From positions 226,728,397 through 226,792,396 of the forward strand of contig NC_071354.1 in the NCBI RefSeq assembly GCF_943734655.1: a stretch of 64,000 nt of DNA, written 5' to 3'. A model generated the notes under the pieces. That model made no database searches. It saw only the letters and a list, made by a program, of their open reading frames with translations, and was not told the origin of the DNA. This document shows, piece by piece, positions 24,001-33,589 of this stretch. The DNA is from Sabethes cyaneus. Lineage: Eukaryota > Arthropoda > Insecta > Diptera > Culicidae. The first letter of the stretch is position 1; every line of letters begins with the position of its first letter. A program made the position numbers and the translations under genes.

Positions 24001-24389
24001 AATACGTTGTGATTAGGGCGTAACTGCTTTTGAAAACAAACATTTTAATCGTCTATTTCTAACAAATAAAAGTTACTCACAATAATTATGGAGTAACTAA
24101 TGATCGACACTCGTTTTTAGTATTTAGCATGTTTTTAGGTTCGATTGCATACGGTTACGATCTAATCACTCAAAGTCACTTTGGGCAAAACGAGCAAAAA
24201 AACGGACGTAATTAAGATACGGCCTGCAGGCTGATAAAATATAGGTGATCTTATGTAAAATTTTCCGTGGTGCTAACCCCTTTCCTGTGTGACATCGGGA
24301 AATGCCCCATTTTGCTCACTATCGCCTATTTTTAACATTTTTTTGCACTTATTAGACTATACCAAGCAAGGTTTTGAGAAAACAAAGCT

Positions 24390-25010
24390 TTAAAACCTAA
24401 TAAATCTGTGTACAGAAGTCCACAGAATCGAATTGGGTTTATCCCCACCACTACGTAGGTTCATCGGCATAAATAAGTTTGCATCTACAATCAAGCGAGA
24501 ATGTAACATCGTTGATAAGAAAATGACGAACAAAAGTGATCCTAAATTTCTCTCTTGCGGAACGCCAGACATATTAACATACGTTGAAGAGATGCATAGG
24601 CCGTATTTGACAGGAAGCATTTTTCCAGTTATCAAATCATCGGCGTAAATAAGTTTGCATCCATAATCAAGGGAGAATGCAACATCGTTGAAGAAAATGC
24701 CGAACAAAAGTGGTCCCAAATTGCTTCCTTGCGGAACGCCAGATATTTAAACAAACGGTGAAGAGATGCAAGGGCTGTGTTTGACATGAAGCATTCCAGT
24801 CCAGTTAGATTGGATGAAAATTACGGCACCAATCTGCACGAGGCTCCCATTCGCAACAATTTACGGAGTAACACTTTGTGGTCAATGTTGTCGAAAGCCG
24901 CTTTCAGATCCGTATAGATGACTTCGACTTGTGCTTTGCCTTCCATAGCCGTCGAGAACAAGTGGTAACGAAGTCTAACGAGTTCACTGATACGGATCCA
25001 CCGGGAACGA
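24390..25010 (-). mobile_element. CR1/Jockey-like LINE reverse transcriptase remnant
   Basis: The minus strand shows VIYTDLKAAFDNIDHKVLLR near 24835-24925, then GPLLFGIFFNDV and KLIYADDL, the core RT motifs, in broken frames. A 177-bp tandem duplication (24461-24637 and 24638-24812) repeats the motif region around the catalytic YADD. The motifs resemble those of the complete element at 48.9-52.9 kb. Confidence 0.8.
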
Positions 25011-25112
25011 AACCGTGGTGGTCAGGAAAAAAATTGCAGTTCATCCAATCATATCATTTTTCGCACCAGACGCTTTCTCACTTTAAATAAAAAAAAAGAA
25101 TTCGCGATGTGA

Positions 25113-25455
25113 TCTATACCTATAAAGAAGGATTTCTGTCTGTCTGTCTGTCTGTCTGTCTGTCCGTATGTTCCTTATAGAATCAAAAACTACTGAACCA
25201 ATCGGCGTGAAAATTTGCATGTAGAGGTTTTTGGGGCCAGGAAAGGTTTTAGTGATGGTTAGAGACCCCTCCCCCCACTAAGAGGGGGAGGGGTGGCTCC
25301 CATACAAATGAAACACAAATTTCTGCATAACTCGAGAACTAATCAAGCAAATAGAACAAAATTTGGCATGTGGGTGTTTTTGGTGACAAGAATTTATTCT
25401 ATGGTAAACTGGGACCCCTCCCCACTTTAGAAGGGGAATTATGACTCCTCTCCCC
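25113..25455 (+). mobile_element. Helitron-like element, first family, 3'-truncated copy
   Basis: Begins TCTATACCTATAAAGAAGG after GA, followed by a short TCTG microsatellite and two diverged internal units. It stops abruptly where the 12-bp array begins, with no CTAG end. Confidence 0.75.
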
Positions 25456-25797
25456 TTTGAGAGGATGATCTTTAACGTGGATCTCAAGACTGATTTAAAC
25501 CTCAAAATCCGTTTCAAATGAATTTCTAAATGAGCATCACGGTAGTCGATCTCGAATGGGATCACAAAAAGGACCTTCGAACGAACCTTCAAACTGTGCG
25601 CGGAATGGACTTCAAAATGTTGAGATGGACCCCGGAATGGACCTCATAATGAACATTAAAATTAAACACAAGAAGGATCTTGAAATGGAATTAGCTGTTG
25701 CGTAAATGGTCTCAAAACGGTGGTGGAGCTGGTGGTCGATGGTGGATAACCCGTAAAATGGTACACCTTAAAATAGACCCCAAAATAGGCTTCAAAG

Positions 25798-25991
25798 CCC
25801 AAGTAACTATGTGAGTTTCAACAACTTTCGTTTCGAGGCTTTCGACAACATTGACCACAAAGTGTTACTCCGTAAATTGTTGCGAATGGGAGCCTCGTGC
25901 AGATTGGTGCCGTTTTATGATGGTTTTCATGACCAATTTTGGTCTTGAATGCCATCATAAGAGTGTAGTAAAACCCAAATTGTTACTTGGG
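25798..25991. mobile_element. Palindromic MITE, CCCAAGTAAC family, copy 3, with captured LINE fragment
   Basis: The ends CCCAAGTAAC and GTTACTTGGG are flanked by AG on both sides. The element is 194 bp instead of 108 because 25837-25912 is foreign. Those 76 bp are identical, in inverted orientation, to 24824-24899 in the nearby LINE remnant and code for AFDNIDHKVLLRKLLRMGA. Confidence 0.85.
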
Positions 25992-27852
25992 AGTGGATCT
26001 CAAAATGAAACTCAAAATGGATCGAAAAAGAGTCCTTAAATGGTCTTCAATGTGAGCGTCAAAATTGCCCCCAAATCGGACTTCGAAATGGACCACAAAA
26101 GAACGTTAAATTGAACCCAAAATTGGGCATCACAATGGTCGATCACAATAGTCTTTAAAATATGCTCAAAACCTCCATTCATAATGAACTTCAAAATGGA
26201 ACACAAACTGAAGCTTGGAACAAAACTAAAAGTTATCCGTATCCCTCAAATGGGCCCCAAACATGCTTTTAAAAAAGACCTCATAATACTCTACGGACTC
26301 TTAACTATTGATGAGCATCAAAATTGTGGGGGCCGAGACTTGAAATGAAACTGAAAATGGACCTCAATATGAGCCTTAAAATGAGACCAAAAATGGACAT
26401 CTAAATGGGTTTCACTTTCAATATGAGCTTCAAAATTGATCTCGAAATAGGCATCAAAACTTGAAAAAGGACCCCAAAATTTACAGCAGTCTGAAAACAG
26501 GCCTCAAAACAGGAATAAAAATGTACCAAAAAGGCGACTAAAAATTGGCTTAAATAGGATTCAAAATGGACTTTGCAATGGATCTCAATATGGACCTCAT
26601 AATACAATTCAAAATGATGAATCTCGAAATAGACACTAAAACATTGAAGCCTGCGGACCTTGAGTGAAGCGGACCTTAAAATGAACTTTAAGATAGACTT
26701 CGAAATGGGTTTCAATATGGACCTCAAAATGGGAGCGATCATGACCTCGGAATCGACTTCAAAACAGAACTCAAAATGGACCTTATAGTAAACATTGAAA
26801 TTAAACACGAAATAGACCTTAAAATGGATCTTAAAATAAACTCAAAATTGGTGCTCAAAATTCTCCCCAAAATGTGTTGAACTAAAAAATGGATCTCAAA
26901 ACGATCGTAAAGCTGGCGGTCGGCGGTGGATTTGGACCTTAAAATAGGCTTCAAAGTAGACCTCAAAATGGCCCTTAAAAAGGAACTCGAAATGGACCTT
27001 AAATGGTCCATCGAATAGTCTTCATGACCATCACAATTGGTCTTAAAGCGCACATCAAAAAGGACCACAAAAGAATTGGGTCCAAAAATTGGCATCAAAA
27101 TTTTGTGGAAAAATTCCAAAAGTGTTTAAAATATGCTTTTAAATGAATCTTAAAACGGACCACAAAGTGAAATTTGGAACGAAACCAAAAGTTCCGTGTC
27201 CCTCAAATAGGCTTCAAACAGGCTTTAAAATAAACCTCATTATAATATGAATGGACAGTGGCCCGTAAAATGAGCCTCAAAAGAAGTTTCTAAATGAGTT
27301 TCAATATGAGCTTCGAAATGGATCACGAAATCGGCTTCAAATTAAGTTTGAAAATAGGCCCCAAAATTAATTTGAAGCACGGTCTCAAAATAAGACTAAA
27401 AATGATCCTCAAAATTGAACTAAAAATGGGACTCAAAATGTACTTTGAAGTGAATCTCACAACAGACCTCGTAATAAGACTCAAAACGGTGGACCTCGAA
27501 ACAAACTTCAAAATTGGTTTCAAAACGGGCCTTTAAATGAACGTTGAGTTGGACCATAAAAAAGACCAGCAAATGATCCTTACAATAAACTTCAAACTGT
27601 GTTTCAATGTGCTGGATCTCAAAATGAACCTCAAACGAAGTTTAAAACCGGACCTGAAAATGGACTTCAATATGAGTCTCAAAATGAACTCAAAGTGAAC
27701 CTCAAAACGTGGATTGAGAATAACCTCGGAATGAACCTTGAATTAAACCTTCACATCGACCTCAAAATAGACCTCGAAAAGGAGCTTCAATAATCCTTAA
27801 AAAAGGTATCAAAATGGGCCTCAAAACAACGAAAAGATGTATGTGTCTTTTA

Positions 27853-28182
27853 GGGGCCATCCAGATACCACATGGACATAAAAGTACCAATTTTCAACCT
27901 CCCCGTTCCCCTCCGTGGACAACCGTGGACATTGACTCAACCCCCACCCCCTACCCTGTTTGTCCACATGGACACTTTTTTTTTCTTATGTGATATATGT
28001 AATATGTAATATGTATAATAAAATCAATACTTCTCTTTCTGATTTCTATTTTTTTGTATGAAAAAAAAACTTGTCCACGTGGACATTTCCCACACCCCCT
28101 CCTCCCCTTCCGTGGACAAGCGTGGACATTTTCATACCCCCCCCCCCCCTCAAAGCTGTCCACGTGGTATATGGATGGCCCC
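27853..28182. mobile_element. PIF/Harbinger-type MITE
   Basis: The ends GGGGCCATCCAGATACCAC and GTGGTATATGGATGGCCCC are inverted repeats of about 25 bp. TTA on both sides (27850-27852 and 28183-28185) is the 3-bp duplication usual for PIF/Harbinger. The interior repeats CGTGGACA words on C-rich runs. It is 330 bp with no transposase. Confidence 0.85.
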
Positions 28183-28540
28183 TTACAAATATTGAGGCCA
28201 ATTAAGCTTAAAAGAACCTGAAAAAGGGCCTCAAAATTGATCTCAAACTGGTGCTGGGCCTCGAATGAACCTTAAAATTGGCCTCCACAATTTGAGTCCT
28301 ATTAGAATCTCAAAATGAATTTCAAAGTAAAATTCCAAATGAACCTGAATTCGGGAATCTGGTTGTTAAAATTGTCTTCAAAATGGATTTCAAAATTGAA
28401 CTTAAAATGGACCTCAAAATAGGCTTAAAAACCTATAAATAAAGTTAAAAATGAGCATCTCAATGGTCGTAGGAGCTCAAAATAGGTTTTAAAATATGCT
28501 TCAATATGGACGAGTAAAACTCTGAGAAATGAAGTTTTCT

Positions 28541-29014
28541 TCGCATTGCTGCAGAAGCTTGTTTTTACGCGAGGGATACGTTCCAAGCGTTTTATTAAAC
28601 TGCGTTTTAGAATGTTTGGATCTTGTTTGGTTTTGTTATTATGACATTTGTTTTTGTAACGATTGGATTCAATAATTATCGTTTGTATTTGTTAGAGCAG
28701 TGATAGGAAAATTATCAAGTGGCGAAATTTTGATGTTCCCCCGACGTTTCGATATTACGTTGACGTTTTTTTCAAGGCGTAATATCGTTAATCGCCTTTT
28801 CGTTGTTCAAACCACTTACAGCTACACCTAATGGGCGATACGAGTAATTGCATTCAGTTCAGTTGTAAAAAACTTTCTCCTAGAGCTGACAATAATACCG
28901 ATTATATAATTCGTTTCCAAATAGTTTGGTAAGTACTTTGACATAGATCTAACGTTAGATGTGCCATAAGTTGAACCCGGAACTATTCTAGTTCCAACCG
29001 TAGCCTAACTAGGA
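28541..29014 (+). promoter_or_regulatory. Upstream region of the first RCW gene
   Basis: A TATA-like ATTATATAATT lies at about 28905. GGTAAGTAC (28928-28936) resembles a splice donor, and CTAACTAG just before the start codon resembles an acceptor. Together they would give an 84-bp intron in the 5' leader (28929-29012), a normal size for dipterans. This is inferred and no transcript was available. Confidence 0.35.
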
Positions 29015-29776
29015 ATGTTTTTCTCGGTGACAGTTCTAGCTTTGCTAACCACTCTACCTTTCATTGCACCCAAGAACGAGATATTCATCGAGCAGTGTGA
29101 TGAATCAATTAAGACGCACTTCAACAGCTCGTTACCCATATTTGAGTTGTACAATGGATACGATGGACAAATACACTACATTGTTGTTCAGCTGGATGTA
29201 AAACCATGTCTAACGGTTTGGTTTCGCGAATCCTTTCCGTATCGATTGTTGAGCTTAAACGCATGGGAAAACTGTTCAACGGTGGAAGTTTTCCGCCTTC
29301 AGGTGTTATATTCGAACGAACATCAACGCTGGCAGGGTTCGGTTTTCCTGTCCGATGCGGAGCAGCGGGATTCCGAATGTGCTGGGCACACTTTTACCAG
29401 AGGAAGTGATATATTTTGGAACGACAGTATGTTAGATACGCACAATTCGACAGGGAACTGCCCGGTAAAGAAGTGCTACCACGATACGCCGATCAAGCTT
29501 CATCTTATGTACCACGAAAAAGCCGGATGGAACGCCACTGATCTGTTGCGGATGCATCGTGATTTAACGAAATCCTACAGTTTTTACTGTGACGGCTGTG
29601 ACATGCTAGATTTTTTCTATAACATGTCGTGGACACTATCCAGCTTTACTGTTCCTTCAGAGCCTTCAAACCGTTTGCTGATGGCGCCGCTGGCGTTTGC
29701 TGTACTGGTGCTGCTTGTTGTTCTGGTTGCAACGTTGCTGAAACCCAGTGCCAGCCAAGTTTCGCCCGAAGTATGA
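29015..29776 (+). CDS. Divergent RCW-B-like single-pass membrane protein (B0)
   Basis: I do not recognise this 253-residue protein. It starts at an ATG and has a hydrophobic signal peptide (about 1-19), an ectodomain with eight cysteines (28, 65, 87, 122, 149, 154, 192, 195) and several N-glycosylation sites. A transmembrane segment (about 221-242) and an 11-residue tail follow, giving a type I membrane topology. It aligns with the RCW-B proteins at KPCLTVW against YPCLLMN and at VFRLQVLY...RWQGSVF...C against LFRFRIEN...CWAATFY...C, with nearly equal spacing. It lies on the plus strand with no divergent partner upstream, unlike the other B genes. The frame is intact and its third codon positions are more GC-rich than in its relatives. 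It may be an older or selectively maintained member. Function is unknown; a surface receptor or adhesion role is only a guess. Confidence 0.8.
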   Translation: MFFSVTVLALLTTLPFIAPKNEIFIEQCDESIKTHFNSSLPIFELYNGYDGQIHYIVVQLDVKPCLTVWFRESFPYRLLSLNAWENCSTVEVFRLQVLYSNEHQRWQGSVFLSDAEQRDSECAGHTFTRGSDIFWNDSMLDTHNSTGNCPVKKCYHDTPIKLHLMYHEKAGWNATDLLRMHRDLTKSYSFYCDGCDMLDFFYNMSWTLSSFTVPSEPSNRLLMAPLAFAVLVLLVVLVATLLKPSASQVSPEV

Positions 29777-30254
29777 AGCAAACGGGAGTACGGAGTACGA
29801 AAGTTAGTTATTGGAAATAGAACAGTTGCATACTAAAGTATGATCCTAATTTACCTGACCAACAATGCAGAAGTGTTCCTTGAAAACATTGAGGACAATT
29901 ATAATGGAGAAATATTCAACCGATGGAACCGTGGTTAGAATTTCAACACGTCATTGGAAGCCCGTAGAAAATCAGGGAATTTCATTTTGAAAATTTAGTC
30001 TACACCACATTTAGCCTACATTAACTAAACTTTATTGAGGAGCCACGAAACAAAAAAGAATTATAAATAACTAGTAATACAAGTTCAAAAATATTAATGA
30101 GCACTATTTTTTGGGGATAAGGTGATCGATTTACTCAATAAATTTGAAATTTGATATACAAATATCAGATGTTTTATTCGAAACTGTGTACCAAAAATGT
30201 GTACCATTACTGTCGGCATTAATAAGAATCTTCTGCTGAACGAAAATAACTCAG
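29777..30254. other. Intergenic stretch between converging genes
   Basis: AT-rich sequence between the 3' ends of B0 and B1. AATAAA-like words occur at about 30137. No other feature was seen. Confidence 0.4.
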
Positions 30255-30908
30255 CTAAAACACTATTTCAACAAACACGGTTATAACAAACAAATTAACC
30301 ATCACATTTAACATAACTCCACCGTTATCAACGGCTTTGCACAATGGATCACATTTTTCCTTCCACAACCGGGGCATTTCGTTGTACTGTTTCATCGAAC
30401 AACTTTTCTTGTTCCCAAAGGTGGGACCATGAAACGTAATGATGGTTGCATCCTTCATAGAATGTTTTTCAAACATGACGAGACTGTCGTTCCGTATTTT
30501 CAATACCTGCTTTTTACTATCAAAAAGCAACGAATCTTTACAACCACCCATAGGGATGCTTTCATAGAATGTTGCAGCCCAACAGCGACCATCCCAGTAG
30601 TTTTCTATGCGAAAACGGAACAGCATGGAGTTGTCGTAGTTACTGGCTCCATAAATCGTCATTATTGGTTGATTTTTAACACCAAGGTTATAATTCATCA
30701 AAAGACATGGATAATGGTCGAATAGATTAAAAATTTGGTAATTAAACTCTGTGCTGAAATGTTTCCCAGTCTTAGACACTCGAGCAAAGTACCTTGCATC
30801 CACGTAAGTACTCGTCTGCAGCGGCGAATTTTCCAACTGGATTTCTGAAATACAGGCTTCGTTCAAAGTCAGCCCGAGGGCGAAGAATGACAGCAACGCC
30901 AAATTCAT
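30255..30908 (-). CDS. RCW-B family protein, copy B1
   Basis: An unrecognised protein of 217 residues. I place the start at the ATG giving MNLALLSFFA; the open frame extends 11 codons upstream only through a TTG. A signal peptide ends near residue 18. Cysteines are at 19, 68, 109, 123, 170, 186 and 190, with the core DGRCWAATFYESIP at 106-119. The last 20 residues are hydrophobic (VMLNVMVNLFVITVFVEIVF) with nothing after them. That could be a membrane anchor or a GPI-attachment signal after a small-residue DNGG site. The frame is undamaged. It faces the broken A copy at 31233 across 324 bp. It is very close in sequence to copy B2 at 37062, including non-coding flanks, so the two arose by duplication of a block. 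The role is unknown. Confidence 0.85.
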   Translation of the reverse strand: MNLALLSFFALGLTLNEACISEIQLENSPLQTSTYVDARYFARVSKTGKHFSTEFNYQIFNLFDHYPCLLMNYNLGVKNQPIMTIYGASNYDNSMLFRFRIENYWDGRCWAATFYESIPMGGCKDSLLFDSKKQVLKIRNDSLVMFEKHSMKDATIITFHGPTFGNKKSCSMKQYNEMPRLWKEKCDPLCKAVDNGGVMLNVMVNLFVITVFVEIVF

Positions 30909-31232
30909 ATCAGCAGCGTTCCGCAGTAGTTGAAGCTTCAATCACTCAAACACAAAAAGAACTCGCCGCACAAAATAATGACAATTTACGCTGTTTTCGA
31001 GTTAGTAACCTTTCAAAAACTTGATGGAAAGGTAGAACCGCTACTGGGAATGGCGAAACAGTTCCCAAACTTTACAGGCTAATTGACGGAATTTACGAAA
31101 TAGTAATCCTAATAAGCACGCGTTGATGACACGACTAAAACACGAAAACATTTATCATTAAACATTAGAATTTCGTCAGCAAACCACCACCAGTGACAGG
31201 CGGGAAACCTTTTACAACAAAATTGCCTTTCA
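30909..31232. promoter_or_regulatory. Bidirectional intergenic region, pair 1
   Basis: The 324 bp between the divergent B1 and A1 starts share ordered blocks with the three other pairs. Examples are GGGAACTGTTTCGCCATTC-type sequence on the minus strand, CACGCGTTGATG, and ACATTTATCATTAAACATTAG at 31147-31167. The spacing and conservation suggest a shared promoter for both genes. Confidence 0.6.
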
Positions 31233-31440
31233 GTGTGGCTGCTATGGGTGTTATTTCTCCTGATGGGTCTAGTTGTAACGGAAGGAGACATTAAATGTGA
31301 AGTAACGTGGCCCAAACAAATTTCACATGGTATTCTTTACGGAATAGAGAAATCTGTAAAAAATTATTTCTTCGAAAATACACACTTAATAAATCAGATT
31401 TGGAAAATGCAAGTTTTGAAGAATATTGGACAGAAGACTG
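31233..31440 (+). pseudogene. RCW-A pseudogene, copy A1
   Basis: The first codon is GTG where the intact A genes have ATG. A signal peptide (WLLWVLFLLMGLVVTEGD) and the start of the ectodomain (IKCEVTWPKQISHGILYG) follow. At about 31349 the frame jumps straight into sequence that matches the 3' untranslated region of intact copy A4 (47180-47225). An internal deletion therefore removed about 650 bp, including all later cysteines and the transmembrane segment. It is the divergent partner of intact B1. Loss of both start codon and body makes it non-functional. Confidence 0.85.
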
Positions 31441-31640
31441 GACTGGACTGACCGGACGGTGTTGACGCTTATTAAGGAACGGTCCCAATTGACTGCCTTG
31501 GCAAACCCCGGAGGTAACTGCGAAGGGCGACGAAGCGCATCCACCGATTTTGACAGACATAGTGAGTAATACCTCGATGTCTAGCAAAAGTTCGTTGGTA
31601 TCTCTTTTTGTGTGCACAAGGAAAACAAAAGAATTTTTCC
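31441..31640 (-). mobile_element. LINE reverse transcriptase fragment beside A1
   Basis: The minus frame reads VTSGVCQGSQLGPFLN, a decayed RT motif of CR1/Jockey type, preceded by LLLDIEVLLTMSVKIGG. The same fragment lies in the same place after pseudogene A2 (39420-39760), so it was present before the block duplicated. Confidence 0.7.
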
Positions 31641-32225
31641 GTCACTCGGGAAAAACTCTCGTCGTCAAAGAAATATTGAAGACCTTAGCTAAGGGCAACA
31701 GTTATTGGATTATGGAGTTATTGGTGTATGATCATTTGTAGAAAAATGCGTAATTTTCCAAGAGTGGTGTCTTTGGAGAAGTTTATCAATACACCCAAAA
31801 AAAATTTTCCTGAGAAAAGTTGTAGAACACAAAAATAAGTAACTGTGCTGTCAGCAACTTAATTCAGCCCAATATTGCGGAGATTTCACCTTCTTAGACT
31901 CCGGCGCAAAAATTATCAGCGTGATTTTTTCTGCGTGCCCCACGCACGTTTGCAGTTTAGCAATTTGAATCATCAGTTTTGTATCATTGCTTCACCTCTG
32001 TATCCCTCCTAGTTTGACAAGCATATCTTAAATATAGTGCTAAGTACGAGATATTTATTAATCAAATATGCATTTGCGTAGGACTCGGTGAATTACTGCA
32101 AGACATAGTAACTTTGCGTACAATTCTTTCATAGCTGAAAGTTATGTTCTACAAAAATATTCAGTATCTTAAAATAGATATGCATAATTAATGCCTGTCA
32201 AGAAAACTGCTGATACATTACATAT
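31641..32225. other. Unassigned stretch; contains an empty site for a MITE
   Basis: 31662-31790 aligns with 40079-40370 and shows GCTAAGGGCAACAGTTATTGG uninterrupted, where the duplicate at 40117 carries a MITE. The rest was not recognised. Confidence 0.6.
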
Positions 32226-33435
32226 CCCTAATAACAATTCTAAAACCACTTGGTTTTACTTGAATTTTATGAAGGTTTTATTGCGGTATTAATCATTACC
32301 TTTGGGTTTATTGTGGTATTGCGCAATACCAAAAAGATACGAGTCCAAACACACTTATAGCTAGCTAGAAAACCATAATAAAACTGTTAATATAGCATAT
32401 TTACTGTGGTTATTTATATTACCACGTTAAAACTTGTTGGCTGCATCACATCTCCTATAACCGTATTATAAGTGTGGCGTAGCAACACAAAATAGCGCAC
32501 CAATCAAAATTGATCTTACTTGTCAAACCGTAGTAAATCTGTTAGTTTTATAGAGCTATTAAAACGGTAACACCCTGACCAAACAGTTTTTTGCTGCTAT
32601 TATGAAAAATACCAAAGTTCAACACCAAAATCATTTTTTTATGCGAAGCCATATTGCCATATTCTAGTATTTTGTTTTAGCTCGCAAACAACAATTCCCC
32701 AAAGCAAAGTATTTTGCAGAAAGAAAATTATTATCAATCGGTTTTCCTGTCAGAGGAAGTAACTAAAATGATTTTGCAAGAAATTGAGATTGACTAACTT
32801 TTAACTAACTTTTGATTAACTAACTTTTGATTGACTAAAGATTGACTATTTTCAATTTGTTAAAACAACCAGTTTTCAAAAATTGCTAAATTACAGTGGC
32901 CTGCTGATTTTATCGACCTATCATATCAAAATGCACGATGAAATTAAATGCGCATTTGGTGCAAACCAACGAAATTGCTTAAAATTTAATAAATATTCTA
33001 TGGGATATTTTATTCTGGTCGCTATAAACCGAATCGTTCAGAATGATCTGTCAGTAAAACTAAAAATTTTCTGCTCACAGATACATTTTCAAGTTAACAA
33101 AGCTAGCGAACTTTTTAGCGTTTGCACGAAGAGCGAAAAGTGAAAAGCAAAAAGCGAAAAGATTTTTTAAATTATGGCGATGGCTGTCAAGCAGCGAAAG
33201 CTTAAACGGTTTTATTGCTGCTTCCAGCAGAGCGTGATACGACTACTTGAACTTATAACCTGATTCTTACAGCGGTTATGAAAACATTCTGGGGAGTGGG
33301 CCACTTGGTCAGAAAGCAGTTTTATAGCGGTCATCAGAAAGTTCTGGTGGGGCTCATAGTTTTATTAGCGGTTTTATGTAATTGGTAATGAAAACCACTA
33401 TGCGAACGTAATAAAACTTGGAATTGTTACTTGGG
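32226..33435. mobile_element. Long (1.2 kb) relative of the CCCAAGTAAC MITE
   Basis: The left end CCCTAATAACAATTC and right end GAATTGTTACTTGGG are inverted repeats, flanked by AT as in the 108-bp copies. The interior repeats short AAACCGTTATAAAAC-like and TTTTATTGCGGT-like words. The 86-codon frame at 32883 has no domain. The boundaries rest on a 15-bp match with two mismatches. Confidence 0.5.
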
Positions 33436-33589
33436 ATGTGTACGCGTATTTGTGGGAAAAGATGTGTGCAAGGGTGGCAATTCATTGCATACGTGTTTGT
33501 GTACATCCATATTCTAATATACACACTCACTACCAGTATGTGGTAGTTAGACTTCAAGTCGGCAGATAGCAATGCCGTTACTGTCTCTC

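Larger units (their letters stand above)
25460..28540. repeat. Degenerate 12-bp minisatellite, CTCAAAATGGAC type
   Basis: About 3 kb of loose repeats of AAAATGGACCTC and variants. Read in reverse complement it shares a GGxCCAxTTT-like core with the array at 17100-20870. Two MITEs interrupt it, at 25798-25991 and 27853-28182. Its small frames are not genes. Confidence 0.9.

Noticed and set aside
27294..27793. Frames rich in Lys, Leu and Asn within the 12-bp array
   Set aside because: They are periodic products of the minisatellite and have no independent support.
31109..31315. Minus-strand frame across the pair 1 intergenic region
   Set aside because: It lies within the conserved bidirectional region and over the A1 signal peptide and does not recur as an open frame in the other pairs.
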